Shown one piece after another: positions 11,159-24,017 of a DNA stretch of 64,000 bases. The notes under the pieces are model-generated. The model saw only the letters and a program-made list of their open reading frames with translations, ran no database searches and had not been told where the DNA came from. Every line of letters starts with the position of its first letter. The stretch's first letter is position 1. The DNA lies in NCBI GenBank assembly GCA_015039315.1, contig WIDE01000039.1, positions 6,309 to 70,308 of the forward strand. The letters run 5' to 3'. This DNA comes from Clavulina sp. PMI_390 (lineage: Eukaryota > Basidiomycota > Agaricomycetes > Cantharellales > Hydnaceae). The position numbers and the translations under genes were made by a program.

Positions 11159-13220
11159 ATGAAAGTCGTCATCCCAGACCAAGTACTTCTCGATATTCTT
11201 CAGTGTGTTGACTTCTATGCGATTGTAAGGTCCCGTGCTGTGAGTCATGATTGTTTAGACAGAAGAACCCAGCTGCAACGGTTTGGTTGTGTAACATGGT
11301 TGCATCGCTTTCTGCCTCTTGTCCCTCCTCGACAGGTTTGTCGGCAATGGAACATTGCTATCTCGTCTTCGATTGCTCTACAATATATCGTCTGGCTTGG
11401 GATACTTGGAAAGGAGGACGGGGATGAGACATTCGTACCACAGTCATCTGTCGATCGCCTGAAAATCTTGCTAGAGCAGGCAGCTGCTTGGGCTAATCTG
11501 TCCCCTCGCCGACTTGACGATTCCGTTACAATCGAGCGAAAGATCTCCACGAAGCTACTTAGGGACGATGGTCTTGCGTACCACTGTCTCGATTACAATC
11601 CGAACCAATCTCCAGAGACGCTGCCACGGCAAGCACTGGTTGTGAAAACCTTGCCTTCCATAATCTCCGAACAGGAATTCGTTTCGGAGACACAGGCAAG
11701 CTTCTTTGACGATCGACGTATCGAGAAATTCTCGTGGGATCATACTCATAACGGGCTTCAAGTCTTTATTGTGTCGTGCGTTATGTCGCTAGCATCATCA
11801 TGACCCGAATTCACGTTCTGACGATTAAACCTCTATACCGAATATGAAGAACTATTCACAATACCGTCCAATATGTGATGCGGTTCTTTACCTCCTCGAC
11901 GCCAGGAAGCCCCCATCCTTCCGCTAAGAAGCCAGTCGTCTTTGCATCTGACCTCCAACTCACTCCTGAGAGGTCAGGATATTATGTTGCTCAGACCACT
12001 ATCTATGGCCACCTTATCTTGCTAGAAATCCGGGCCCTAACTCAGGAGTTTACACCTCCCCCCTCTGTGAGCTTCATTGTCTGGGACTGGGTCGCTGGCG
12101 TCTTAATTGCGGTTAGTCCTCTGAATACAACCTCGATTATGATAGCTCCCCACAAAATCTAACTGACCCTGGCCAATCTTCGGTATCTCTAGAATCTTAG
12201 GATCACGAACATCTCCGTCGGAGAGTCGTATGTGTGTCGTCTAGTGGGATCCTCGTCGTTGGTTCTCGTCCACCATGTCCCACCACGTTCTCCCCGCTTC
12301 TCAATCAAGATTAAAGTCTACGACCTTCCAAAGTGCCAAGCCCCTGACGTCACACCAGTTCTTCGACGCACCTTCCTGCTGCCTGAGATGCATGGATGGT
12401 CGTCATTCCAGCTTGCTTTCCGAACACCTGAAATGGAAGCAGCCTCCCGTCTGTCCCGTCCAGAGAAAGGCAGTGCATCTGAGCTCACCCCTCGTGCTAA
12501 AAGCTTGAAACCATTCCATCCTTCTGAATCAGAGCAATTATGCCAGATTGAGCTGACTATCAATGGCCAATACCAGTATACCTGGCAATTCATTTTCCTT
12601 CACAGCACCTTGCTCCAATCCTACGACACTGACGTTGTCGCATGGGAGGACTGGGGCGCCTCCACTTCCGCGTGCTTTTATGGTAGCAGCGGATGGGCTG
12701 GAATCCCTATTCAAGCGATTTTTGGCTCTCGCCTGGCTCGTTTCCGATACTTGACGCTGCCACAAAATGGTGAGACTCCCCTAGATCGCCGGAGCGCAGG
12801 TCAAGCAGCAATTGCACTGGAAGTTTTCGATTTTAGCCCTGCTCGAGTGAGGCGCTCGACACGGCCCGAATCCTGGCCTCGAGAGGCTAAGGCACCAGTC
12901 ATGGAGCAGTCAGGATCTGTGTACCACACACATGGAAGTGGTCCCACTCTCTGGGTATCAAATTCCCCCATCGATATGCCATTCGTAAAAACACCTGTTT
13001 CTGCGGGTCTGCCCTACACCGTTACTATACTGACAAAGCCTGAATGGCAAGACTCAAGTATTCAAGTCACCGAAATTTTGATGGACTCTGAGAGGATTAT
13101 TCTTTTGAAGAAACAGGTACGAACTCCTTTCGTTTCGTTTGGTCCTCTTGAATCACTTCACAATTATCATTGCAGAATTTTGGCCAGGAAGCTTATACAA
13201 CAGAGTTGATGACATTTTGA
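11159..13220 (+). CDS. F-box family protein (copy 3)
   Basis: Five exons: 11159..11239, 11336..11775, 11850..12111, 12193..13116, 13176..13220, about 583 residues. The F-box ([19 protein letters not shown]...[14 protein letters not shown], then LQYIVWLGI) is split by intron 1 at the same codon as in all copies. Exon 2 is more diverged than in copies 5-7: the motif D-x-DNEL-xxx-SR is not kept. Exons 3 and 4 retain the family landmarks [12 protein letters not shown] and [18 protein letters not shown]. The protein ends MTF-stop. It is the first of a forward pair lying 230 bases downstream of RPL3. Inferred role: SCF substrate receptor. Confidence 0.8.
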
Positions 13221-13670
13221 TCACCAAATTCTACCGCGTCAATCGTCCCTCGCGGGTCGCTAATTCTGATAAAGACGAAGCAGAAATCATGGCGTTCTGA
13301 TGACACTTTGGAGCGCTAAGGCGCATCGCATGTCCCAGCCCCTCTTCATCAATGTAGATATATCTGCAAGGGTCAAATTCATCTGCTATGAAAATATTAC
13401 GTCTTTTTTGAATCAGTCTCTGAGTTGGCAAGCTTGGATCCAGCAATAAACGGATTACAACGTTCGAAATAGCCTGGCAACTCGACGTGGTTTTGCTCCC
13501 AAGAGTAAAATGAGCGACGTCAGAGTTTGTGAATTACTCAGAGGCCAGCGCCAAACCTGATGGAGAAGCTTAAGTATCGTATGTTGATGTAATGAAATTG
13601 GAAGTGGGGCTCGCACAACGACGAGCAGCAGCCACTTGTCACGAACCGTCACGTGTGACGGGGCTTTGTC
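13221..13670. other. intergenic region between F-box copies 3 and 4
   Basis: 450 bases hold the 3' flank of copy 3 and presumably the promoter of copy 4. No gene or clear regulatory motif is seen. Confidence 0.5.
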
Positions 13671-15720
13671 ATGGACAGCCATGCCCCAACCATTCCAGAT
13701 CAGGTCTTGATAGAGATTCTCGAGCACGCAAGTTACAAAGAAGTCGTTGCATGTCGTGCAGTACAGCCCAATCTTCGTGTGTTTGGCCAGTGCAGTCCTT
13801 AATGCTCCTTGTCAGGTCTGCCGTCATTGGAGAGTTGCGATCGACACCTCTTCGTCTCTCGAGTACCTCGTTTGGCTTGGAATCCACCACAAAGTTGACG
13901 GAGACGCATCCTTCTACCCTCGTACTTCCGCTGGGCGACTCGACCAACTACTACAGCATGAGCAGGCATGGTCCACTCTTCGACACCGTCGGTCATGCAT
14001 CATCCCGCCTGTATTAATCTCGACGAGAGAGCGCATTTGTGGGGATGATTATTTTGAAGCAGCTTCTGAGAGCCCTCCACAAGCTGTCTTCTCCTTGTCA
14101 TTCTATCGGTTGCCATCAGCCATTGCGAACATCGAGGGAGGGGAAAGGCTCCCAATCCTGAGCAACAAGAATGGCGCATACTCTACTTATATTGACGCAA
14201 TTACCGATCCAGACAACGAGCTGCTCTTTCTGGTATCCAGGTGCGTCAAAAAAAAAAACCACCAATGGTTGGAGCCCCGGCATTCTCGTTTTGACTTACC
14301 CTCTCGACCCTGACAGCCATCATGATTATCAGAAGTTTAGGCTCAAATTTCACCTCCGCTGGATACGAGATACTACAAGAGACCACCCGTATGCACAAGT
14401 TCCGATATTGGACAGTGGCACGATCACCGCACGCCAACCTGGACGGACTGCCCTTACACCAAACACCCTCCGAAGCATCGTCATTGGACATCTATTTATA
14501 TATCAGATGCGTGCCCAACATACAAGTGGATTTTTTCACAGGAGGCATGAGGGAGGCTTTGTCGCCATATTCATTTGGGATTGGACTACTGGCAAACGGC
14601 TTGCTGTACGTGGGCTGCGATCTTTGCAGGGTCCCTACCTGGCTGTATCTAACCTGTGCTTTTACAAATTTGACACCAGAAATTATACCTTCCACACACC
14701 GAAGGTAGCGTCTATAACCCATTAAGTGTGCTTTCCGAATCATGCTTCGTCATTCCCGAACTGCGATCCAACGCAAGCGGGCGTCTAGTGGGCTCTCGCC
14801 TGAGAGTGTATGACTTCTCCGACTCTTCGCCATCATCAGAGGGAGATCTTAATGAGGACGGCCCCATTCCTCGACTGGCGGGGCTATTTGAACTACCAGA
14901 TGGCGACAATGGTTATGCATCGAATGAAGCATATTGCAGGTCCTATCTCACCAATCGTCGAGTCTGGAATCACTCTATCCCGGATTTTTCGAAAGATTCT
15001 GGCCCGAATCCTCCCTCCCTCCCTTCTTTCTCCACAGCCCCCAAACCCTTCTGGAGCAAGGATGGCGACCGGGTGTGCACATTCACGATTCACCTCAATC
15101 ATCCACAGGTCTTCTACACCATTATAACGTTCGCCAGTACTCTTCTCGCGGCAACAAAGGGCGATGGGCCGAAAACTTATACATGGGATATGTGGGGTGC
15201 TTCCGGAGCTGCTTGCATATGGGGCTCTTCGCCCAAAGTGTTCTGGTCCATGTATGGTTATCGCCTCGCTACCGTGAGCAGATATGGCGCTGATTGGTCG
15301 GTAGAGGTGCTCGATTTCAATCCAGACCGAGTGCGTCGGCAATCGAGACCAGATTCATGGCCCCGTCTGAGGCTCGCGACTTCCGGGTCTCCGCCGGATA
15401 TTTGCAAAGGACCTCAGCATCTTGGCTCGTATGATGATGATGCCGAAGATGGAGAAATTCCATACCCATTCGGCAAATGGCCCATCAAAGCTGAACTACC
15501 CTTCTTGAGAACAACGATGACTGGTCTAGAGCTCAACGATTTTCAAGTGACAATAGAGATAGACGCAGAGAGATTAGTCCTCCATCAGGTATGAGAATTC
15601 TCTATTGCTTGATGAAGCCTTCGAACACCAAATAACGCCGGTTTCTCTTTATGGCAGGCTGGGAGGTTCAGCGAATCAACGGGATTTCTCCCGGGGAAGA
15701 TCTTAGTCCATAGTTTCTGA
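13671..15720 (+). CDS. F-box family protein (copy 4)
   Basis: Five exons: 13671..13760, 13816..14240, 14317..14605, 14680..15588, 15658..15720, about 591 residues, all phases consistent. The F-box reads TIPDQVLIEILEHASYKEVV...CRA|VCRHWRVAI, followed by LEYLVWLGIHHKVDGD. Exon 2 ends in DPDNELLFLVSR. Exon 3 ends in FIWDWTTGKRLA and exon 4 carries FNPDRVRRQSRPDSWP. The donor of intron 2 is followed by a run of A residues. There is no in-frame stop once spliced, so the gene looks functional. Its closest relatives here are the copies at 36.6-43.1 kb, judging by shared motifs such as GIHxKxDGD. It probably acts as an SCF adaptor; target unknown. Confidence 0.83.
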
Positions 15721-16634
15721 GGCAGTTGGTCGCCGTTGTTTTTTCAGCCGCTCAGCAATACCCAGCGAAGACTGTATGGCTCAGGCCTGTATTTGAGATG
15801 GTGCAGAGCTGGCGTATGAATGTTGCGCACACCTCTCAAAATTCTTCGACACCAATGGTGCGAAGACAATTTCTCCTGTAGTTTCCATAAGAAATCTTCT
15901 CATTTGTTGTCACCTAGTCAGACATGTTCTATAAACAGGCTCTCATACTTTATTGGGTTCGTCGATGGCAAGCAAAACGCGTCATTCACCGCCGAATGGC
16001 CTGGGAAAGCCATTTGCATGCACGTTTATGAGCTATGCGAGCTTAGAATGCCTATTCTCGTTCTTCCCAAGTTTGGTGTCTATCGGTACCGTTCGGCTCC
16101 GCTACGCCATATCCTGCCCAGGTCCGTCTCCCATGACCGCGGGCTCGTCTGGTTGTGGTTATCATCCTGAGCAAATCTCCTCCGGACTCTCTCCAGAAAG
16201 CATACAGTGGCGGCGTATCGGCGTGCATTCCGTAGTCCGACCCTCTACGTCATAGATGTCGGCATTCGAGTAGGAGCGTTTGCACTTTTGCATGTTAGTT
16301 GCAAACGTCGTCAGCATTTTAAGTCGGAGGTATACTTTGAGCAAATCTGGCCGCTCAAATCTAGCGTGGACCAGGGCGAGAAAGCTGCCTCACTCGCGCA
16401 GGAGTGAATCTGTTCAACGCGAGTCCCTGGGAAGCTAGGGACTTTAATTCCCGTGATAAGGGCCTCGCCGAGGCCGCGGTGAAGTGACTCACCGATACGC
16501 ATTCTGAGGGTCGCTGGCTCTCACAGCTTCTCTATTTTGACGGGTCGCTCATCCTCCGAGATCATCATTCAGCCACGCCGAAGCTCATCGGAAGTCGGGA
16601 TGATAACTTTGAACTCAACCAAGCCAATTTGCCA
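15721..16634. other. upstream region, partly duplicated in inverted orientation at 50.3-50.8 kb
   Basis: Sequence around 16080-16250 (for example CATGACCGCGGGC, and TGGCGGCGTA) reappears on the reverse strand around 50520-50700, at a similar distance from the second RTA1-like gene. No coding gene is seen in this stretch. Confidence 0.6.
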
Positions 16635-16641
16635 TATAAAA
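16635..16641 (+). promoter_or_regulatory. TATA box of RTA1-like gene 1
   Basis: TATAAAA lies 89 bases before the start codon. The flanking AGGGACGCTTGC is mirrored by TATAAAG plus AGGGACACTTGC at the same distance from the paralogue at 50043, so the element is conserved between duplicates. Confidence 0.6.
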
Positions 16642-16723
16642 AGGGACGCTTGCTCTGGATCGATTCCATACCACTAGTCCCCCACCTCAACGCCTCTTGC
16701 ACCATCTACAGCGCCTTATCACC

Positions 16724-18009
16724 ATGACTTACAACTTCACCTACACCTTCCCTAATGGCACACGCGTCTTCCCTAATGGCACATTGTTCGATCCGGGTCA
16801 CTACAAGTATCACACTGCGGATGGTCTCGACAATGGAGGACCAACAGGCTGGATTTCTATCCTTTTCCTTGTGCTTTTCAGCATCTCGACCAGTGCGTTT
16901 CGCCTTATTGTCATTATCGTCTGAAACATCATTGTTGACTCTTTCTATTGACTCAGTTATTCACCTCGGGCAGACCTTCTACTTCCGCCGTTGGTTCTTG
17001 CTCCCCTCTATTGTGCTTGGTGGTCTGGGCGAAGTCATTGGCTGGGCTGGCCGTTACTGGAGCTCGCGAAACCCAATACTGAAGAAGCCTTTCCTGGTGC
17101 AAATCACGACCACTGTAATCTCGTGCGTTTCCTTCCTCCTGAATGACTCTCGCTATGTTGATGATTTGAGCGCTGTAGTCCCACGTTCCTCACCGCGGCC
17201 AACTTTATCGTCTTCGGCCATGTCATCCTGTTGGCTCGTGCAGAGCGGTTCTCACGACTTACTCCAAAGCTTTGTATGTCTAAACTCCCATTGCTGTCGA
17301 GACTCTTCATTCTCATCATTCCCAACGCAGACTCGATTCTGTTCGTCTCGATTGATTTCATTGCCCTGGTCGTCCAAGCCTTTGGTGGCGCCAAGGCCTC
17401 CGGTTCCGACCCGGTCAGCGGTGGCCACATCATGCTCGCTGGTATCATCATTGGTCTCGGTAAGATACCAGGTCTATGCCTCTATTTCATAGTGGCTGAT
17501 CGTCGTCTTTTAGTCTCCATTGTTGTCTATGTGGCTGTTGCTGGAGAGGTCGTCTATCGCATCTACAAGAACCAGCCGTACCATCGAAACGTGCCAGATA
17601 CCGCCGAGGGCTATAATGGAAAGCACGGCCTGGAGCCTCATCATGCCCTTATGATTCGTGCCCTTGCCTTCAGCTCGTTCGTCCTGTTTATCCGGGCGAT
17701 TTATCGTACCGCAGAGGTTGGTTCCTGACCCATCCGGGCACGTGATTTCTATTTACTAACGTCATCTTTCATTTCCCCTCGTATCTATAGCTTTCAGGCG
17801 GGTACCAGGGCCACATCATTGAGACGCAGGTCTACTTCAACGTGTTTGATGCTGCGATGGTCGTCCTTTCTATGTACTCCATCAACGTCTTCCATCCCGG
17901 TTGGCTCCTACAGTATCGCGATCAAGATTTATGGGCTCGCCTCACTGGCTTTGCTGCGGTGCCGGAGACCAAAGAGTCTTCTAACTCGTCGCTTGTTGGA
18001 TCTGCCTAA
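16724..18009 (+). CDS. RTA1-like multi-spanning membrane protein (copy 1)
   Basis: Six exons: 16724..16892, 16957..17122, 17179..17273, 17331..17459, 17514..17716, 17791..18009, giving 326 residues. An extracellular-type N-terminus with N-glycosylation sequons (NFT, NGT, NGT) is followed by about seven hydrophobic segments. Motifs typical of the fungal RTA1/RSB1 family are visible: GEVIGWAGRYWSS after TM2-3, ANFIVFGHVILLARA, SIDFIALVVQAFGG, the tail of TM6 VLFIRAIYRTAEL, and GYQGHIIETQVYFNVFDAAM. The family is linked to lipid translocation and drug or sphingoid-base resistance at the plasma membrane or vacuole, but the substrate is not predictable. A paralogue with the same six-exon plan and exon lengths lies inverted at 48739..50043. 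Confidence 0.9.
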
Positions 18010-18775
18010 ATGTTTATCTGCTTCTTTCATAGTCCCCCTCATCCAACTCTATTAATATCTAAACCCCCTTGCCTTATATTTCATGACGGTTCTTTCATTC
18101 TCTGCTTGCCTAGTTCGTGTTTCCCAAATCCAATATAAATTGTACTTCACCTCTCCCCTAATCACGTATTGAATACTATTGATGGACACCGTCTCACTGA
18201 TTTCAGTCGTAACGTATCTGCCACGATTATGGAATCGGCGAATCAGGCTATCCGCCCCTTTAGCAACCGATCGTTCCAAATTCTAGTTGCGAAAATGTAA
18301 AGGCGCGTGAATTTTCGGAAGAGGTCGTTGTCTCCGTGTAAATCTGAATCTTGTGGCACCGACCCTCTCCCTATTGCATAAGCCGATCGAATCTATTTGT
18401 GGCGGCCGTGTCATCACAAATTGGCTCTGAATTGAACAATCGGGCTTGGACGGATGCAAAAATAGTATGTATGGGAGAAACCAGGGAATGGGCTCGATGG
18501 CGTCAGGCCGTGCCTCACTTTCTTGATCAATGCAAACGCGATTGTCTCAAGAACGACAGATGGGTACAGGACCGGCGCTGTATGGAGATGTAGATCTGGG
18601 AAATTCTCACGTCAACCAGGCAGATACACCAAAGCCAAGCAAATCATCATCAACTACGCTCATTTGAAATGCATCCCACCTCTCAGCTTTCCCCTTGTTA
18701 GTTGATATCTGGTCAAGAGGCGATAACCTTACCCCACAGTGGTATTCTTCTGGGAGCGGGTCGCGCTACTGCCGG
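18010..18775. other. intergenic region
   Basis: 766 bases between the RTA1-like gene and membrane-family copy A. No gene or repeat recognised. Confidence 0.45.
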
Positions 18776-20896
18776 ATGTCTCAGCCGTCGTTGCCTGCGT
18801 CCCCTGAATTTGGTGAGGTACTCGGCGGCCACATTCAAATTGGGACAACTGTGGTGGCTCCTTCACCTGCTGCTCTTGCCCTTGGTTTCTTTGCTGCAGT
18901 CATGTTAGTCCATATCAGTGTTGTGGACGAGTTCCAATCTCGCGCGAGTACTAGTTTTGTCTTGCTAATTGTCTATCAGCGTCATGGGTGTGGTCACAGT
19001 GCAGGCCGCAGCATTCTCGAGCCGCTCGTATAAAGATCGAAAGGCTTCTGTCACGATTGTGAGTATCAACTCAGAACTTTTGGCGTAACTCTTATTCCAA
19101 ACCCTGAATTGGCGGTTCAGGTCAATATATTAGTGTATGTCATGTCCCTGGCCGTTATTTGGCAATTCACACTTACTAGTCAATGGCGAAAAGGTTATAC
19201 AACTGCGTTAGCCTGTGCGTGCAATTCCCCGAGATAGCTTCCCCTTGCCCCTCACCATGCTACCCCACGCATAGCGCCTTGCTAGGGGAGAGCCAATACC
19301 AGTCGATGATCACCAGATTCCGGAGCGGTAACGCTGGTAGCATGAAACTTGCAAGGTCCGCCGTTTTCGTACCGATATGCCTGAATATCTGTAGCTGACG
19401 AGATCTTTCGATAGGAGATACCTGATGTATCTTATCCCGAACGTAAGCCTTTAATTGTCATGTCATCAGGCTGGCATGCTTAGTTATTCCCCAACAGTTT
19501 GTCTCAAGGTCTATTGCATCATATGCACTGGCAATAACCGTTACATCAAGTAAAGAAGCATTGAGCGTTATTCTATCCAAAAATCTCACAACTACTCTCT
19601 ATCCAGTATGTCGCTCTAGCTGCCTTCGTTACGCGTTCAAAATATTGGTCGCCTCTCGTATAAGTGAGTTCCAGGCTTCATCGCAAATTTCTGTTCCGAG
19701 AGTCATGTCAATACGTCGGCTCATTACCTTACGCGTAGCTATAACAGCACTTGGTCTCTGCACACTATCCGCGTCGATAAGATCGAATGATAATTATGGG
19801 TTCACCAGCCAAGAGTTACCCCAGTTTGCCGCGCTAGGAATTCTGGTAGGGACCATGACAGAATGCGTCGTCTGTGCTCTATTTTGCGGCATCATTCTTT
19901 GCGGGATGCGCTCGCCAGAGTAGGTGACTCAATAGCTTGGCGTTCCTCCTAACAACAAGCTCTAATGCCTCCTTTGACATGTGTTCTAGCAAAAGTTCCG
20001 CATTCGATCTCAATCGAATTGCCCGCAACGCCGTGCCGGCATATTTGATCACAATGTATTTTTTCTTTTTTCATCTGGATATTCACGATCGGTCTTACTC
20101 TGACGGAACCAATTAGCTTTTGCCAACTGGTGTTTGCAATAGTAAGCCTATGCTATTGGTTATCTGCGTCTTACTTCTCTAACAATCGTTTCCATAGGGC
20201 ATATGGCACAAATCTGCTTTCGTGATAGCGAGCTTTGGAATCCCACTGAACTCTGGTACGGTATTTCTTTTTCTAACCCGCTCAGTATCTAATGGTCGAT
20301 TTCAACTTCTTAGTTTCTAATGCTGCCCTGCTTGCGCTGTTAGTCGATGCACTCAGACATCGATTTGCAACAGCCTCACTAAATATAGTCTCAATCTAGC
20401 CTTCTCGCTCATCCTTCGGCGCTGACTCTGCCGTTGTGGATGCAGCGAGATATGGTGAGCGCGAGATTGAATAACTTTGACTGTCTTTTGCTTATTGATC
20501 GTTCGAAATCAGCGACGCAAGCAGTGTTCTATTCTTGAGGCTGGGGTATCCATCACACAAGATATTACAACAACGTCATGCCATGATGGCCCGCTGGAAA
20601 TCGGTCTCATGGAACGCCTTGAGGTATTCCTTCGTCTAATTATCAACCGTATCTATCGCCACTAATCTAGCTCTCACTGCTTCGACCCATCACAGAGACA
20701 TTTCCCTGAAGAGGAGGAATCGCGGTCATATCATCACACATTCAGCGTCACAGACCGAACGGGGAGAACGAAAGGCTGGAGTACAGAATTAGATTTCTTA
20801 TTATATTTATCATCATTATCTGTATACCAGAGTATGCTTCCCTGCTGTAAAATTTGTCGTGAAAACTGGAACCCCCTTACACGTGCGAGCACCTAG
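18776..20896 (+). CDS. 16-exon membrane protein family, copy A
   Basis: Hand-splicing yields 16 small exons without a stop. Exon 1 is 18776..18903, exon 2 is 18980..19058, exon 3 is a 14-base microexon (19121..19134), exon 4 a 21-base microexon (19194..19214), and exon 16 is 20696..20896. The product has about seven hydrophobic segments, beginning ALALGFFAAVMI then MGVVTVQAAAFSSRSYKDRK, later VTEC-like CVVCALFCGIIL, FVIASFGIPLNS and NAALLAL. It ends with the family motif SITQDITTTSCHDGPLE, ERLE|RHFPEEEE and a tail longer than in the other copies. The arrangement (MGVxTVQ segment; NAALLAL near the end) loosely recalls the Agaricomycete DUF6534-type seven-helix proteins. That link is inference only; the function is unknown. 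Confidence 0.72.
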
Positions 20897-21380
20897 CGTA
20901 ATCTCAGTACTCCTGCTCCCCGCCGAACAGATAATACTGGCGGCTATTGTTCTAAATGGAGAGAAATTAGCCTCAATTTCATTCTGCTTCAAAATGGGAA
21001 GAAAATCAACCAACTTACCCGAAGTGGCGGTGGTGAGTGGCACAAACTTCCCACGCCTCCACCCTGTGGACAGTGTGCGATCCACTTTCCACAATGCTGG
21101 ACACTTGTGCCAAGGGCTTTGGCGCTGCAAATCATCCGACACTCCGTCGTTCAGATTCCTATATATACTCTCGGACCATCGGCTAGCCCCGAGCGAGGGC
21201 TGCGTCGCAGTGCAACAAGCGCGACCAGCAAAAGGCCCGACCCAGGCTCATACGGCTACCCTTCTACATATTCCAGCTACCTATCAAAAGTACAGTTGCG
21301 CCCCCTGAAAGTGTTATTATTATTATCTGTCTCTCGCCATCTGGACTTGGGCTGGATCCCAGGATACAAGTTGACTTGCG
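20897..21380. other. intergenic region between copies A and B
   Basis: 484 bases; presumably the promoter of copy B. Nothing else recognised. Confidence 0.45.
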
Positions 21381-23230
21381 ATGATTCCGAAAGCTGCCCT
21401 TGCGCTTGGATTCATCATAGCGGTGATGTAAGCACCAATTGGTGATATGGCCGAATGCTAGCGTTATACTGAGGGTAAACTCTTAGCGTCATGGGTGAAG
21501 TAACGGTGCAGGTTGTGATATACTCGAGTCGCTCGTGCAGGATCCATAAGAGAACCGTGTTTCTGGCAAGTTTTTCTCGAAGCCTTGTGTACAATTCCCA
21601 ACGCATCATCCTGATATGTGCTGATGTTATCTTGCGTAGCTTAATCTATTGGTGTAAGTCTTCCTGCCTCCATTAAGAGCTCGTGCTTATTGTCTGTGTT
21701 CCACAGCTTGAAAACTTGTATTGGACTGTGGGCCGTTCTTACATCCCTGATTCTCACTTGCTCCTCAACTATAGGTTACTTTTCTAGGATACTACTTGGC
21801 GAGAGTATATACCACTCCAATATCACTGCCCTCAAAGGTAGTTATGTTGAAAGTAAAGCGATCTCACAGTAAGTCGGATCGCTTTCTTTGATCAGAGATC
21901 TTGAACTAAAATAATTTTACCGCTCTAGGAGATATCTATTGTTGATGAGTCTTAATGTCAGCGGTCTTGGGCGCGCTCAATCACTCTTTACCTCCTCTGC
22001 TGATCTTGCTAATAGTTCATTTCAAGAACTGTTACATCATACGCGTTAGCGAGTCTGGCAGCACTTTGTAAGCGCTTATGCGAGTGGTTGAATGGATCAA
22101 AGTAACCAAAAATCTAGTCTTTCACTGCAGAATACTCAGAGTTGGGCTTAACTTGCTCATAGCAACTCGTATAGGCGAGTTGTTCTCATCACTCTATTTG
22201 CCTTCACTATCTAATAAGTACGCTCTCTTGTGGATGTCGTCCATAGCTACCACCGCGGTTGGTCTCCGAACAATCTGGGTCTTAGCCTCGTCCAGCGCCG
22301 ACTCCCAATTTGTCCGCCAACGGTTCCCTCGCTTCGTGCCCTTTACCACCTTGATGTCGGCGATTATTGAATGCGGGGTCTGCGCTCTCTGTTGTGGTGC
22401 CTGTCTCGGATTGATAGGCACGAGGATCAGGCAAGTGCTCAATGCCTCTCAATACGAACTCCATTCGGCAGCCTTTTGATTCGTTTATGCATGATCTAAA
22501 AACTCCAGGTTACATAAAATCTCCCGTTCCACCCTCCCAGCGTGCTTGGTTATTCTGTATGCAGTTTTTATTCTTTGCACCATCTACCATCTGATCGTCC
22601 AAATCAGTGTATGGCAATTGGGGTTCGCGTTGGTGTGGTTATCGTTTTACCCCTTAGCGCTTTCTGATACTGACCGCCACCAAAAACAGGGCGTGTGGTA
22701 CAAAGCCCCTTTTGTGAGCGCCTGTTTTGGGATACCTTTGGGGGCAGGTAAGTCCTTCATCCTGATCATCTCCAGATGTCGTAGATTCATTATCTGCCGC
22801 TTGATATAGTATCAAATGCCTCTTTACTTGCCATGTTCGCTATGCTGCTTGACCCTCCGAGCCTGAGTACACCACTTAACTTGGCAAACAGATTACATGC
22901 GCACCCTTCGGCACTATCGTCCTCTCACTGGGGGCTAACTAATGTAGTAAGTGTATGTTATACGTCGTTATTGGTTGTAATTGGTTAACCTTGCAGCCTG
23001 ATCGTTGGATCAGATGCGAATATTTAGGCATAACCCCGACCCCGGCGTATTGGTCACTCAGGATATTGCCACTGCTTCGTTTCATGACAGTCCATTAGAA
23101 GTAGAATTGACAGAACGGCTAGAGGTAGCTGTCCCCTCCATTCATGGCCTTCTCCAAGCTTGTCCTCGACTGAACGCTTGACCACCAGAGACGGTTTCCC
23201 CAAGAGGAAGAATCTCAATCTTACGCATAG
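21381..23230 (+). CDS. 16-exon membrane protein family, copy B
   Basis: All 16 exons can be joined in frame from ATG at 21381 (MIPKAALALGFIIAVM) to the stop at 23230 (after RRFPQEEESQSYA). The N-terminus is the shortest of the family. The 14-base exon 3 encodes LNLLV and the 21-base exon 4 encodes LKTCIGL. Three donors appear to be GC rather than GT (GCAAGT at 21566, GCGAGT at 22175, GCAAGT at 22431). Accepting these is needed to keep the frame that matches the paralogues. Landmarks retained: VTVQ, GLRTIWVLASSS, FTTLMSAIIECGVCALCCGA, VSACFGIPLGA, SNASLLAM, and TASFHDSPLEVELTERLE. Multi-spanning membrane protein of unknown role. If the GC introns are not spliced, the gene would be non-functional. 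Confidence 0.65.
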
Positions 23231-24017
23231 AAAGTGGACCCTACGATTCCGGTACCGGGATGAGGGAGGCCGAGGTGGGTCAATTTGGTGCCCAATATAG
23301 AAGAGCGCTGATTCTCCACATTCATTCACTTTTCTACAGGATTCTCCCGCTGCTGCACGGGTTTGTCCAATTCCTGTCGCGACCCGTATCTATTTAACAT
23401 ATCGCACTCCCCGTTGCAACTATTTCTGCTATCATCTTGCTGCGCCAACAAGGTTTGTGTCCCCTGCGTATCTGGCTCACCGTTTCACATCTTGAGCTGC
23501 TCTCCTTCTCATTTCCAATGCTGATTATCACTCCTTATCCCGAGCTCTTCAGTTTCAGTTCTTGTAATTGCAATTGTTTCTTTGTCGTGGCCTGTGATGG
23601 GGCTCATTGCCATCGTGACCCTGCTGCACAACAATCGTCTCCATTAGTGAATCCTATTCAACAAGCCCTAGGGCCGCTGGAACTTAATCCACGTTCAGTG
23701 AAGTTGGCGTTGCGGTCAAACCATGGTAAAGCCCACCCTCTACGATGGCTCTTGAGGTCCGGACGAATAGCATCTAGCTTTTGCGAGATCATCAATGTTG
23801 CACAAAGTTAAAATAGGATCATCTCGGAACGTCTCAGAGAGGGTTGATGGAGTGCCGACCGACGCCGCTATATCAAGGGCGGGTCATTTGATTCGAAGAA
23901 TTCTCACGCCACAGCACAGGGCACTGAGCGGCCTCGAGCAACCTAAAATGGCCAACCACGAACGTCAGCGCCAATTAATAAATGCCGAAAAGCTGTCATT
24001 GTAGTTCATCTCTAACC
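23231..24017. other. intergenic region between copies B and C
   Basis: 787 bases with only short frames. A forward 124-codon frame at 23437..23811 has no family resemblance. No gene supported. Confidence 0.45.

Noticed and set aside
23437..23811. 124-codon frame between copies B and C as a gene
   Set aside because: No resemblance to neighbouring families, no domain, and no conserved start or splice context.
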